Shown here in pieces: positions 1-8,459 of a stretch of 64,000 nucleotides of DNA. Below the pieces are notes generated by a model. That model worked only from the letters and a program-made list of their open reading frames with translations, searched no databases and had not been told where the DNA came from. This stretch comes from Photobacterium piscicola. GTDB lineage: Bacteria; Pseudomonadota; Gammaproteobacteria; Enterobacterales; Vibrionaceae. Made by a program: the position numbers and the translations under genes. The stretch covers positions 248,001-312,000 of the forward strand of contig NZ_FUZI01000001.1 of NCBI RefSeq assembly GCF_900166965.1, given 5' to 3'. The first letter of the stretch is position 1. Every line of letters begins with the position of its first letter.

Positions 1-471
1 TCCTTGTTGTCCTTGTTGTCCTTGTTGTCCTTGTTGTCCTTGTTGTCCTTGCTGACCTTGTTGCTGCTGTTGGTCTTTATTACCTTGCTGACTTTGTTGT
101 TGCTGTTGGTCTTTATTGCCTTGCTGACCTTGTTGCTGCTGTTGGTCTTTATTACCTTGCTGACTTTGTTGTTGCTGTTGGTCTTTATTGCCTTGCTGAC
201 CTTGTTGCTGCTGTTGGTCTTTATTGCCTTGCTGACCTTGTTGTTGCTGTTGGTCTTTATTGCCTTGCTGACCTTGTTGTTGCTGTTGGTCTTTATTACC
301 TTGCTGACCTTGTTGCTGCTGTTGGTCTTTATTGCCTTGCTGACCTTGTTGTTGCTGTTGGTCTTTATTGCCTTGCTGACCTTGTTGTTGCTGCTGGTCT
401 TTATTGCCTTGCTGACCTTGTTGCTGCTGTTGGTCTTTATTGCCTTGTTGACCTTGTTGACCTTGTTGACC
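1..471 (-). repeat. 36-bp coding tandem repeat (GNKDQQQQQGQQ) plus GQQ triplets
   Basis: Inside the vWA-TPR gene, bases 444-49 (minus strand) hold 11 consecutive 36-bp units encoding the 12-residue unit GNKDQQQQQGQQ, with only synonymous differences visible (for example GGT/GGC, CAA/CAG, AAT). Three GQQ triplets precede it (471-445). From 48 to the window edge at least five more GQQ triplets follow, using GGA instead of GGT/GGC for Gly. The opposite strand reads as a Leu-rich open frame, which is an artefact of the repeat. Confidence 0.95.
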
Positions 472-1845
472 TTTTTCTCCTGATTGTTGCTTGTTTTCCT
501 GCTTGTTTTTTTGCTGTTGTTTCTGCTTTTCAGCTTGCTCAACAATAGCTAGATTTTTTTTAGCATCAGCAAAGTCAGGTTGTTGTTTTAACAGCTTTTC
601 ATAAGTTGCTGCTGCTTGTTTATAATCACCTTTTTGAGCATAAGCATTACCAAGATTATATTGTGAGGTTGGATCTTGTAACGGCTTTAATGTCTCTATC
701 GCTTGTTCATACTGCTTGGCTTTATATTCAGCAATGCCTTTCCATTGTGGTGACGTAAAATCTTGAGCTGCTTGTTTATAATTACCATCAGTAAATGTTT
801 CATATGCTTGGCGGTTAGTGTTTGTCCATGGACTTGCTTGAGCATGGTCGATGGGCACTATAATAAACATTGCAGCTAAAACAATACCGCGACGAAAGCC
901 CAATAGCGCCAATAATAGTAATGGAATAATTAACCAGAAACCGCCATTTAGACGTTCTTGCAGCTCTTTTTCATGGCCTTTTTTACCATTATCTAATGGT
1001 TTTGCTGTGAAGTTAGCAATAGCATTAACATCATTATCGGTTGTTTGTGCCATTTGTAATATGCCTCCAGTGCTGTCAGTAATTGACATCAGTGTATTGA
1101 TATCAATTTTACTGATCACCGGTGTGCCATTTTCTGATAATAAACTGCCATCAGGAAGTTGAATTGGAGCACCTGCAACGGTTCCCATTGCCAGAATAGA
1201 AACGCGATAGTGAGTACCTTTGAGATCGGCTAATGCCTGCTTAGCGATAGCCTTTGTCATTCCATCGGTCATTAAAATAATATCACCAGTGTTATGACCC
1301 GCTTGTTTCAGTAGCCTGATCGCTTCAGCAATACCTGTGGCAGCATTATTTCCCGCAATAGGCATAACATCGGGTGATAAGCTTGGAATTAAATTACGTA
1401 ACGTACTGCTGTCAGTGGTGAGTGGGCTAACTTCATAGCCATCGCCCGCAAAAGCGACTAAACCAGTGCTGCCTTCTTTCCAGCTCGGTAACATATCTAA
1501 AGCTTTAAATCTTTCTTGGGTTAAGCGATTAGGTTTTATATCCGTGGCATACATTGATTGTGACATATTCATCACGAGCACTCGTGCGCCACTAAGGTTA
1601 TAAGCTGGCAGTTTTACTTTTTGCCAGCTAGGTCCTGCCATAGCAACAACCGCAATAAGCCAACCTAATGCTAATAAAGCTATAGGCCATATTTTTGGCT
1701 GTTGTTGTGTTAAACCCAATTTTTGCGCAAGGTGGGGTGCAATTAAGCCTGAATGCTGCGCTTTACCTTTTAACCATGGCAGAACAATGATCAAGGGAAT
1801 GAATGCAGCAAACCACAATGGGTGCATAAAGGTAAAATCAGCCAT
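1..1845 (-). CDS. vWA-TPR protein with Gln/Gly-rich repeat tail (BatB/BatC-like), partial
   Basis: Inner-membrane von Willebrand A protein, last visible gene of the MoxR operon. I translated it directly: it starts at 1845 and stays open to base 1, giving 615 codons with no stop, so the 3' end lies outside the window. Order: membrane segments near residues 6-25 and 55-77, a vWA domain from about 88, a membrane segment near 297-315, TPR repeats at about 340-440, then a Gln/Lys-rich stretch leading into repeats. The metal-site motif reads NMSQS (residues 93-97) where the family consensus is DxSxS, so the first Asp is Asn; a later MTDG is kept. It overlaps the upstream vWA gene by 8 bp, implying translational coupling. 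Related Bat proteins are linked to envelope or stress functions, but the role here is unproven. Confidence 0.85.
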   Translation of the reverse strand, partial: MADFTFMHPLWFAAFIPLIIVLPWLKGKAQHSGLIAPHLAQKLGLTQQQPKIWPIALLALGWLIAVVAMAGPSWQKVKLPAYNLSGARVLVMNMSQSMYATDIKPNRLTQERFKALDMLPSWKEGSTGLVAFAGDGYEVSPLTTDSSTLRNLIPSLSPDVMPIAGNNAATGIAEAIRLLKQAGHNTGDIILMTDGMTKAIAKQALADLKGTHYRVSILAMGTVAGAPIQLPDGSLLSENGTPVISKIDINTLMSITDSTGGILQMAQTTDNDVNAIANFTAKPLDNGKKGHEKELQERLNGGFWLIIPLLLLALLGFRRGIVLAAMFIIVPIDHAQASPWTNTNRQAYETFTDGNYKQAAQDFTSPQWKGIAEYKAKQYEQAIETLKPLQDPTSQYNLGNAYAQKGDYKQAAATYEKLLKQQPDFADAKKNLAIVEQAEKQKQQQKNKQENKQQSGEKGQQGQQGQQGNKDQQQQQGQQGNKDQQQQQGQQGNKDQQQQQGQQGNKDQQQQQGQQGNKDQQQQQGQQGNKDQQQQQGQQGNKDQQQQQGQQGNKDQQQQQSQQGNKDQQQQQGQQGNKDQQQQQSQQGNKDQQQQQGQQGQQGQQGQQGQQGQQG

Positions 1846-2803
1846 GACGTTTCCTCATGAAAGCGATGATAACGGATAAAAGCAATGCTAACGCTAATGG
1901 ATAACGGAATAGCTCATCACGTGGTCGCCACGTTTGTTGAGCATTATTAACGGGTTGAAGTTTATTGATCACATCGTAAATTTTTTCTAACTGTTGTGGA
2001 TTTCGCGCACGGAAATATTCACCACCCGTCATTTCGGCAATCTTACTTAATGTTTTTTCATCCAGATCAGATGACGGATTGACAACACGATCGCCAAAGA
2101 AGCCTTTTTGGATCATTTTATCAGCACCAACACCGACGGTATAAATTTTAACATGGCTTTCTTGTGCCAGTTTAGCCGCTTCAATCGGATCGATAACACC
2201 TGACGTATTGCCACCATCGCTGAGTAAAATAATGACCCGCTGTGGTGCTTTACTGTCGATAAAGGTTTTTGTTGCAACCCCTAGCCCTTCACCAATTGCA
2301 GTACTTTGGCCAATTAATCCCAGTACGGTGCGATTAAGTTGTTGTTCAACGGTTTTGCGATCAAAGGTTAATGGTGTTTGTAAGTAGCCATGATCAGCAA
2401 AGACGACCAGTCCAATACGATCACCTTTTCGTTTAGCAATAAAATCAGCCAATACATGTTTAACTGCTGTGAGTCGATCAATACTTTGACCATCTTTCGT
2501 TACCATATCAGGGATCGCCATTGATCCTGAAAGATCGACAGCCAGTAGCATATCTCGGTGTTCTGGTTTAATTTCTATTGGGTCGCCATACCATACTGGT
2601 CGGGCTATCGCACACACAAGGCTTACCCATACTAAGGTCATTAATAGTTTTCGAATAATAGAACTGGGCTGTTTTTGGCCAACGCCTTGCGGTAACTGAG
2701 GTAAATGGATGGCCGCAGGTTGTGCAACGGGTTTACTGAATCGATAAACTAGCCAAGCTAATGGCAATAAGGCCCATGCCCATAGCCATACAAATTCAAA
2801 CAT
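1838..2803 (-). CDS. vWA domain membrane protein (BatA-like)
   Basis: 321-residue inner-membrane protein. The N terminus has two hydrophobic segments (about 5-22 and 50-70), followed by a vWA domain with an intact MIDAS motif DLSGS and a later LLSDGG, and ends with a hydrophobic helix and a basic tail. Length and architecture fit the BatA family (membrane-anchored vWA proteins encoded beside MoxR ATPases). It overlaps the upstream DUF4381 gene by 8 bp and the downstream vWA-TPR gene by 8 bp. Unlike its downstream neighbour, its metal-binding motif is canonical, so it is the more likely Mg-dependent ligand binder of the pair (inference). Confidence 0.88.
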   Translation of the reverse strand: MFEFVWLWAWALLPLAWLVYRFSKPVAQPAAIHLPQLPQGVGQKQPSSIIRKLLMTLVWVSLVCAIARPVWYGDPIEIKPEHRDMLLAVDLSGSMAIPDMVTKDGQSIDRLTAVKHVLADFIAKRKGDRIGLVVFADHGYLQTPLTFDRKTVEQQLNRTVLGLIGQSTAIGEGLGVATKTFIDSKAPQRVIILLSDGGNTSGVIDPIEAAKLAQESHVKIYTVGVGADKMIQKGFFGDRVVNPSSDLDEKTLSKIAEMTGGEYFRARNPQQLEKIYDVINKLQPVNNAQQTWRPRDELFRYPLALALLLSVIIAFMRKRHG

Positions 2804-3320
2804 TGGATGACTCCTTAGTGATCATCATTGAGGTATTACTATGATCATTGGATTTCGCGGGCAAGGCATGTTGTAGCCACAGTAATGCCTGCTGCTGGCA
2901 ATCATTAAATTGCGGTTCTGTTAATGGTGTCGAGGAAAAAAGCCCTTGCTGCCACGATGATTGTTGATCAACAAAACCACGGTATTTAAGTGGTAACTGT
3001 TGATCAAGAAAGGTGAGCCATTGCATTCCCGTTAAAGGAGCAATAACTGTTCGTGGAAAATAGCTTAATGCGGCTTGTTTTAGCAGTGTATTAACTGCTG
3101 TAACACCATCATCAAAGCGATAGGTTTTTAAGATGCTGAGTGCTTCTTTTTTCGCGGCAAGATGATGATGGCGAGATCGAAAGCGATAACTTACGAGGCT
3201 TATAAGAATAAGGCTGACAATAATTACTGCCCACCATCCCCAAGCAAGAGGCCAAAAGCTCGGCTCGGTGTGAAGATGAATATCCGCCAATGGTAATGCT
3301 GGGGGGGTAAGTTGTGTCAT
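2796..3320 (-). CDS. DUF4381 domain protein
   Basis: 174 residues with one clear membrane helix near residues 28-45 after a short Pro-rich N terminus (PPALPLADIHLH), then a soluble basic/helical region containing the GMQWLTFLDQ signature typical of DUF4381. Family members sit between DUF58 and vWA genes in MoxR operons; their biochemical role is not known. The start codon overlaps the DUF58 stop (TAATG), and the 3' end overlaps the vWA gene by 8 bp. Confidence 0.82.
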   Translation of the reverse strand: MTQLTPPALPLADIHLHTEPSFWPLAWGWWAVIIVSLILISLVSYRFRSRHHHLAAKKEALSILKTYRFDDGVTAVNTLLKQAALSYFPRTVIAPLTGMQWLTFLDQQLPLKYRGFVDQQSSWQQGLFSSTPLTEPQFNDCQQQALLWLQHALPAKSNDHSNTSMMITKESSNV

Positions 3321-4270
3321 TACCTTATTCCTTGAGAATGAGCGCCAAGCTGCTGCAATAGCGGTTGTGCCGCTGAGAGAGTATGTAATGGTATAGCAAG
3401 TGATGTCGCCATTTCATGAATAAAATACTGATGGGTTTGATATTGTTGACTGAGTGAGTCTCGTGTTTTTTTAGCGGAGAAATCCAGCCATGCTGATTGT
3501 TGATTATCAGTAACATGCTCATAGCCACGGAATTGTGTTTGTCCTTGTTCGAGTGGATCATGAATTTGAACAAATTGGATACGATTATGCTGTCGAAGTT
3601 GGCTTAAACGTCGTTTGTCAGTGGCTTTTAACGTATAAAAATCACTGATAATAATAATCTCACTGCCTTTAGGGCAGAGATAATGTAACCGTTTAAGTGC
3701 AGTTGAAAAACCATCATGCTTAGTGCTGTTTCCTGCTTGTAAGGCATCATGTTGAGCTGAAATTAATGCGTTAATAATTTGCAAAGGCCCACGTTGGCGC
3801 GCTGTAGGTTTACACTCTATGGTATTAATTCCATCGTAAATAATAGCACCAATACGATCTTGTTCATCAATAGCGAGCCAGCTTAATAAACTCGCAAAAT
3901 GTGCAGCTTGTACTGATTTGAGAAGTAATTGCGAGCCAAATTGCATGCTATTGCTGAGGTCTATAAATAGCATAATCGGCTGTTCACGTTCCTCAGTAAA
4001 TAACTTGGTGTGTGTTTTTCCTGTACGCGCAGTTACTCGCCAGTCAATAGAGCGAATATCATCACCCGCTTGGTAAGGGCGTACTTCAGAGAAGTTCATG
4101 CCACGCCCTTTATGACGGCTTTGATGGTGGCCATTGAGTTGTGACCAAATACTTTTGGCAGGTGCCAGCCATCTTACCGCTTGATTTTTATATTGCAGTA
4201 GCTCTGCTAGACACACATTGACGCCATCGCTATGGGGTGGCAGCGCTACGTTGATGTGTGTAGTTTTCAT
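3320..4270 (-). CDS. DUF58 domain protein
   Basis: 316-residue soluble protein. It carries the DUF58 core GRGMNFSEVRPYQAGDDIR followed by SIDWRVTARTGK, then a vWA-like fold with LFIDLSNSM, a MIDAS-like motif. DUF58 proteins are regular partners of MoxR AAA+ ATPases and are thought to be clients or adaptors of the ATPase (known association, mechanism open). The ATG overlaps the MoxR stop codon (ATGA), and the stop overlaps the next start by one base, so the operon is tightly coupled. Confidence 0.88.
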   Translation of the reverse strand: MKTTHINVALPPHSDGVNVCLAELLQYKNQAVRWLAPAKSIWSQLNGHHQSRHKGRGMNFSEVRPYQAGDDIRSIDWRVTARTGKTHTKLFTEEREQPIMLFIDLSNSMQFGSQLLLKSVQAAHFASLLSWLAIDEQDRIGAIIYDGINTIECKPTARQRGPLQIINALISAQHDALQAGNSTKHDGFSTALKRLHYLCPKGSEIIIISDFYTLKATDKRRLSQLRQHNRIQFVQIHDPLEQGQTQFRGYEHVTDNQQSAWLDFSAKKTRDSLSQQYQTHQYFIHEMATSLAIPLHTLSAAQPLLQQLGAHSQGIR

Positions 4271-5223
4271 AAGCTAGCAACCTGCGAAATAAGTGTTTCA
4301 ACAACACGATCTGCTGCAATACCTTCTGCTTGTGCTTCATAGCTTAGCAGTAAACGATGGCGTAATACGGGATAAGCCATTGTCTGAACATCTTCTGGTG
4401 TGACGAAATCACGACCACAAAGCCAAGCATGAGCACGCGCACAGCGATCGAGAGCCAAGGTTGCACGTGGACTGACGCCCATTTGTAGCCATGCCTGTAG
4501 CTGCTCATTAAAGCGATGTGGTTCACGTGTCGCCATCACTAAACGAATAATATAGTGCTCAACATCATCTGCCATATGGATATTTAAGATTTCTTTTCGT
4601 GCTGCAAAAATATCATTTTGGCTAATTCGAACCGGTTCTGTTTTTTCTATACCCAACGCTTCGCCACGATTAAGGCGGAGAATTTCAAGTTCACTTTCTG
4701 CATTAGGGTAATCAACATTTAGTTGTAGTAGAAAGCGATCTAGTTGTGCTTCTGGTAGTGGGTACGTTCCTTCTTGCTCGATTGGGTTTTGTGTTGCCAT
4801 CACCAAAAATAATTCGGGTAGAGGATAAGTGTTGCGACCCGCTGTAATTTGTTTTTCAGCCATCGCTTCTAGCATTGCTGCCTGCACTTTGGCTGGCGCC
4901 CGGTTAATTTCATCAGCAAGTACTAATGAATTGAAAATAGGGCCAGGTTGAAAGGTAAATTCAGCTGTTTCAGGACGAAAAATGTCAGTGCCAGTTAAAT
5001 CTGAAGGTAATAAGTCAGGCGTGAATTGGATGCGATGGAAGTCACCTTCAATACAATCTGACAATACTTTTACTGCACGAGTCTTTGCCAATCCTGGGGG
5101 ACCTTCAACAAGAATATGACCGTCGGCGAGTAAAGCAATTAAAAGCTGTTTTACTAAATTAGGCTGGCCGATAACTTGACTTTGAAGGTAATCATTTAGA
5201 CGTTTGAATGTACTAGCGAGCAT
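4267..5223 (-). CDS. MoxR-family AAA+ ATPase
   Basis: 318-residue cytoplasmic AAA+ ATPase, first gene of the operon. Walker A GPPGLAKT is at residues 41-48 and Walker B LVLADEINRAP follows, with sensor-type ATQNPIEQEGTYPLPEAQLDRF and a C-terminal lid domain. I chose ATG at 5223 because AAAGGA stands about nine bases before it; the longer frame would need a TTG at 5247 lacking a ribosome site. MoxR ATPases act as chaperone-like factors that mature metal-binding or vWA partners. The four downstream genes are the likely partners (inference). Confidence 0.9.
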   Translation of the reverse strand: MLASTFKRLNDYLQSQVIGQPNLVKQLLIALLADGHILVEGPPGLAKTRAVKVLSDCIEGDFHRIQFTPDLLPSDLTGTDIFRPETAEFTFQPGPIFNSLVLADEINRAPAKVQAAMLEAMAEKQITAGRNTYPLPELFLVMATQNPIEQEGTYPLPEAQLDRFLLQLNVDYPNAESELEILRLNRGEALGIEKTEPVRISQNDIFAARKEILNIHMADDVEHYIIRLVMATREPHRFNEQLQAWLQMGVSPRATLALDRCARAHAWLCGRDFVTPEDVQTMAYPVLRHRLLLSYEAQAEGIAADRVVETLISQVASL

Positions 5224-5915
5224 ACAAATATTTCCTTTGGTATTCAAAATACTGACGATGAAACAGTTTTTTCTCGGACTACTAAAACAGGATAAAGTTC
5301 AGACTTAATTCTGTTATTGATGAATTATATAATTATAAAAAGCGAGGTGTTAAACAAATAATGCGCATGATTAATCATATTTCGACAATTTTTATAAATT
5401 TAACACTTAGTTCATAAACTGTAATTTTGTGACTTTTTTGTAACATTTATGAAAATGATAAAAAAATAGCAATCGTTACCTTCTAAAAATGTCATCTGAC
5501 CACCATTGTTTATTGAGCCTTGTTTATTGAACTTGTGGTTAACATTTACTTAACAATGTGGTGTTTGATGATTTTTTTGATATTATCTCAACCTTTTGAA
5601 AATTAGTTGTTTGTTTGGATTTTATATGTGTTTTATAGATAATTTTAATGTTAATGAAAATATTAAAATTACTTACTACTGATTTAATTGTTAATAAACA
5701 GGGTTCGTGGTTTAAAAAATGTTAACTCCTTTACTTGCTATGGATATGCATCTGTGTTGTTATATTTGGCATATGCAATATGTTTGTAATTAACGAGTGT
5801 TATATTTAATTCGTTGTCAAAACAATGATAACAAAATGTAATTGCACGTGACTGACAGCATGCTTAAAAAATCATTTAAATAAATACGATAAGATCAAAG
5901 GAAGGAGCCTTAGAA
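5224..5915. other. long AT-rich divergent intergenic region
   Basis: About 690 bp between the divergent MoxR operon and phaB. It is very AT-rich with several runs of T and A and must contain both promoters. I see no convincing open frame, no strong hairpin with a T-run and no clear operator palindrome. A good ribosome site (GGAAGGAGCC) ends it before phaB. Its length is unusual for this compact window, so a small RNA or binding sites for a nucleoid protein are possible but unsupported. Confidence 0.6.
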
Positions 5916-6656
5916 ATGAAAAAAGTAGCATTAGTGACTGGCGCTAAAGGCGGTATTGGATCTTCAATTACTCAGGCCTTAGTTGATGCTGGCTTTCGTG
6001 TTATAGCGGCTCATCACCCTAAAAGTGAACAGTCAGCTAAAGAGTGGTTTAAAGAAAATAATTACTCCAATGAGTCAGTGAAATTATTTCCATTAGATGT
6101 AACTGATACTGCTTTCTGTAAAGAATCACTCACTGCATTATTAGAACAAGAAGGTCATCTTGATGTGTTAGTTAATAATGCGGGCATCACGAAAGATACC
6201 ACGTTTAAGCGTATGACCGCTGAACAATGGAATGAAGTGATCAACACTAACCTCAACAGCTTATTTAATGTGACTCAACCTTTGTTTGATTCTATGTGCC
6301 AACACGGTAATGCGCGCATTATTAACATTACCTCTGTTAATGGTCTTAAAGGCCAGTTTGGTCAAACAAATTACTCAGCAGCTAAAGCTGGCATGATTGG
6401 TTTTACTAAAGCGCTAGCGGCTGAAGGTGCACGTGCTGGTGTTACTGTGAATGCGATTGCTCCTGGGTATACAGGCACAGCAATGGTAGAAGCAATTAAA
6501 CCTGAAGTACTTGAATCAATTAAAGCAGAAATTCCAATGAAACGCTTAGCGCAACCTCAAGAAGTTGCGGCAGCGGTTGTCTTTTTAGCAAGTGATGCAG
6601 CGGCATATATTACTGGCGAAACATTGTCAGTAAATGGCGGTTTATACATGCACTAA
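5916..6656 (+). CDS. phaB: acetoacetyl-CoA reductase PhaB
   Basis: 246-residue short-chain dehydrogenase that reduces acetoacetyl-CoA to (R)-3-hydroxybutyryl-CoA with NADPH, the second step of polyhydroxybutyrate synthesis. Seen: the nucleotide motif TGAKGGIG near residues 8-15, the NNAG motif, the catalytic Ser in INITSVNG and the YxxxK motif in NYSAAKAG, and a C-terminal ITGETLSVNGG. The length matches PhaB. A strong ribosome site, GGAAGGAG, precedes ATG 5916. It is the first gene of the pha operon and lies 58 bp before phaA. Assignment over other SDRs rests on the motifs together with the operon. Confidence 0.93.
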   Translation: MKKVALVTGAKGGIGSSITQALVDAGFRVIAAHHPKSEQSAKEWFKENNYSNESVKLFPLDVTDTAFCKESLTALLEQEGHLDVLVNNAGITKDTTFKRMTAEQWNEVINTNLNSLFNVTQPLFDSMCQHGNARIINITSVNGLKGQFGQTNYSAAKAGMIGFTKALAAEGARAGVTVNAIAPGYTGTAMVEAIKPEVLESIKAEIPMKRLAQPQEVAAAVVFLASDAAAYITGETLSVNGGLYMH

Positions 6657-6714
6657 TAGTGCCTGTTATAACAAAGACAAAATAATAAATCATATTATAG
6701 AAAGGATGCAAAAT

Positions 6715-7920
6715 ATGGCTAAGGTATACATTGTTGCCGCAAAACGTACCCCAATCGGTAGTTTTAATGGTGCGTTAAAATCAGTTTCTGCAGCACAACT
6801 TGGTGCGGTTGCAATTAAAGGTGCACTAGCGCAAATCAATGTTCCTGTTGATGCGATTGATGAAGTTATTTTAGGTAACGTCGTTGGAGCAGGTCAAGGT
6901 ATGGGACCTGGTCGTCAAGCTGCTATTTATGCGGGCTTACCCAATGAAGTGCCAGCGTACTCACTCAATATGGTTTGTGGTAGTGGCATGAAAGCATTGA
7001 TGGATGCTGCTGCACATATCAAAGCGGGTGATGCCGACCTAGTGGTTGCTGCGGGTGCTGAAAATATGTCACAAATTCCATTTTGTGCATCAGCAAAGAT
7101 TCGTGATGGACAAAAAATGGGTAACCTTGAGCTAACAGATCTTTTGATTGCTGACGGTTTAACGGATGTTTTCAATAATTACCATATGGGTGTAACGGCT
7201 GAAAATGTGGTTGCTAAAGTTGGTTTAACGCGTGAGCAGCAAGATAACTTTGCACTCGCGAGTCAGCAAAAGGCCGTTGCTGCTATTGAACAAGGACGTT
7301 TTGTTGCTGAAATCTGCCCTGTAGAAGTGGTTAGCCGTCGTGAGACTATTGTTGTTGATACTGATGAATATCCAAAAGCAAATGCTACGATTGAAGATCT
7401 GGCTAAATTACGTCCTGCTTTTAACCGTGATGGTTCAGTAACAGCAGGTAATGCGTCTGGTATTAATGATGGTGCCAGTGCAATTATTGTGGCATCTGAA
7501 GCTGCTGTAGCTAAATATAACTTAACACCATTAGCTGAAGTTGAAAGCTACGCCCAAGCGGGTGTTGCGCCCGAAATTATGGGTTTAGGTCCGGTTCCTG
7601 CAGTACTTAAAGCATTAGAAAAAGCAAATCTTTCAATTGAAGATATTGATCTTCTTGAATTTAATGAAGCCTTTGCTGGTCAAGCATTAGGCGTATTCCA
7701 CGAAGTTGCTAAAGAAACTGGCACTAAAGTGGAAGATTTAGTTGAGCGTGCGAACGTAAATGGTGGTGCAATTGCACTAGGTCACCCTCTTGGTGCATCT
7801 GGTAGCCGTATTCTTGTTAGCTTACTGCATGAAATGTGTCGTCGTGATGATAAATACGGCATGGCAACATTATGTGTCGGTGGTGGCATGGGTACTGCAG
7901 TTATTTTAAAACGTGTGTAA
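6715..7920 (+). CDS. phaA: acetyl-CoA acetyltransferase PhaA
   Basis: 401-residue biosynthetic thiolase condensing two acetyl-CoA to acetoacetyl-CoA. Catalytic residues are visible: the acyl-accepting Cys88 in VCGSGMKAL, His357 in ALGHPLGAS, and the second Cys387 in LCVGGGMG. I start it at ATG 6715 (MAKVYIV) because GAAAGGA lies eight bases upstream; the open frame extends to 6634 but that would overlap phaB. It lies between phaB and the phasin gene, so it is dedicated to storage polymer rather than to fatty acid oxidation (inference from context). Confidence 0.94.
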   Translation: MAKVYIVAAKRTPIGSFNGALKSVSAAQLGAVAIKGALAQINVPVDAIDEVILGNVVGAGQGMGPGRQAAIYAGLPNEVPAYSLNMVCGSGMKALMDAAAHIKAGDADLVVAAGAENMSQIPFCASAKIRDGQKMGNLELTDLLIADGLTDVFNNYHMGVTAENVVAKVGLTREQQDNFALASQQKAVAAIEQGRFVAEICPVEVVSRRETIVVDTDEYPKANATIEDLAKLRPAFNRDGSVTAGNASGINDGASAIIVASEAAVAKYNLTPLAEVESYAQAGVAPEIMGLGPVPAVLKALEKANLSIEDIDLLEFNEAFAGQALGVFHEVAKETGTKVEDLVERANVNGGAIALGHPLGASGSRILVSLLHEMCRRDDKYGMATLCVGGGMGTAVILKRV

Positions 7921-7940
7921 GTAAATAAACTAATACAATC

Positions 7941-7968
7941 AGTGTGATACTGCTTATAGAGTCACACT
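7941..7968 (+). promoter_or_regulatory. intra-operon hairpin between phaA and phasin gene
   Basis: Inverted repeat AGTGTGA (7941-7947) / TCACACT (7962-7968) with a 14-base loop, between the phaA stop and the phasin ribosome site. Only a short TTATT follows, so it is a weak terminator or an RNA stability or processing element. Confidence 0.5.
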
Positions 7969-7994
7969 TTATTACTATCAATGAGGAATGTTCT

Positions 7995-8345
7995 ATGTAT
8001 ACGGAAATGTTTAAATCTTTTTCTGAGCAAACAGAAAAAACACTAGCACCATACGCAAAATTCAACAAAGTATTTGCTAAAAATGTTGAGCAACTAACTG
8101 AGCTTCAATTGTCAGCTGTTCGCGCTTACAGCGATCTTGGTCTGAAGCAACTTAAAGCTGTTAGCGAAGTAAAAGATATTCAATCGCTAACAGCATTTAA
8201 TAGCCAACAGCTTGAGACACTAACTAAGCTTTCTCAGCAGCTTTTAGACGATAGCAATAAGTTCTCTTCTGTAGCGCAAAGCTTTAAAACAGAAGTTGAA
8301 GAGTTTGTTGCTGACAACGTTAAACAAGCAACACCTGCCATTTAA
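7995..8345 (+). CDS. phaP: phasin (PHA granule surface protein)
   Basis: 116-residue all-helical protein with no signal peptide. It has the phasin family pattern: an N-terminal MYTEMFKSFSEQTEKTLAPYAKFNKV followed by long amphipathic helices rich in Leu, Gln, Ser and Lys, with heptad-like spacing. Phasins coat PHA granules and limit their size. I start at ATG 7995, which has TGAGGAATG just upstream; the longer frame from 7944 would begin within the hairpin region. It lies between phaA and phaC. Hairpins on both sides suggest its transcript level is set separately from that of phaC (inference). Confidence 0.88.
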   Translation: MYTEMFKSFSEQTEKTLAPYAKFNKVFAKNVEQLTELQLSAVRAYSDLGLKQLKAVSEVKDIQSLTAFNSQQLETLTKLSQQLLDDSNKFSSVAQSFKTEVEEFVADNVKQATPAI

Positions 8346-8354
8346 GTAACGGTA

Positions 8355-8432
8355 AATCAGGCTGCATTAATAGCAGTCTGATTATCTGATACTTATACCA
8401 ATCAGCCATATAAGATGATTATATGGCTGATT
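8355..8432 (+). promoter_or_regulatory. two consecutive hairpins between phasin gene and phaC
   Basis: Hairpin 1: AATCAGGCTGC (8355-8365) / GCAGTCTGATT (8373-8383), 11 bp with one G-T pair. Hairpin 2: AATCAGCCATATAA (8400-8413) / TTATATGGCTGATT (8419-8432), a perfect 14-bp stem with a five-base loop. Neither is followed by a T-run, so they look like processing, stability or attenuation elements rather than simple terminators. phaC starts 28 bp after the second. Confidence 0.7.
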
Positions 8433-8459
8433 ACTTAGTCCAAGTACAGGGTTTTTGTT

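Noticed and set aside
4..483. 159-residue Leu-rich plus-strand open frame
   Set aside because: It is the reverse strand of the Gln-rich repeat in the vWA-TPR gene, whose reading frame continues through the whole region.
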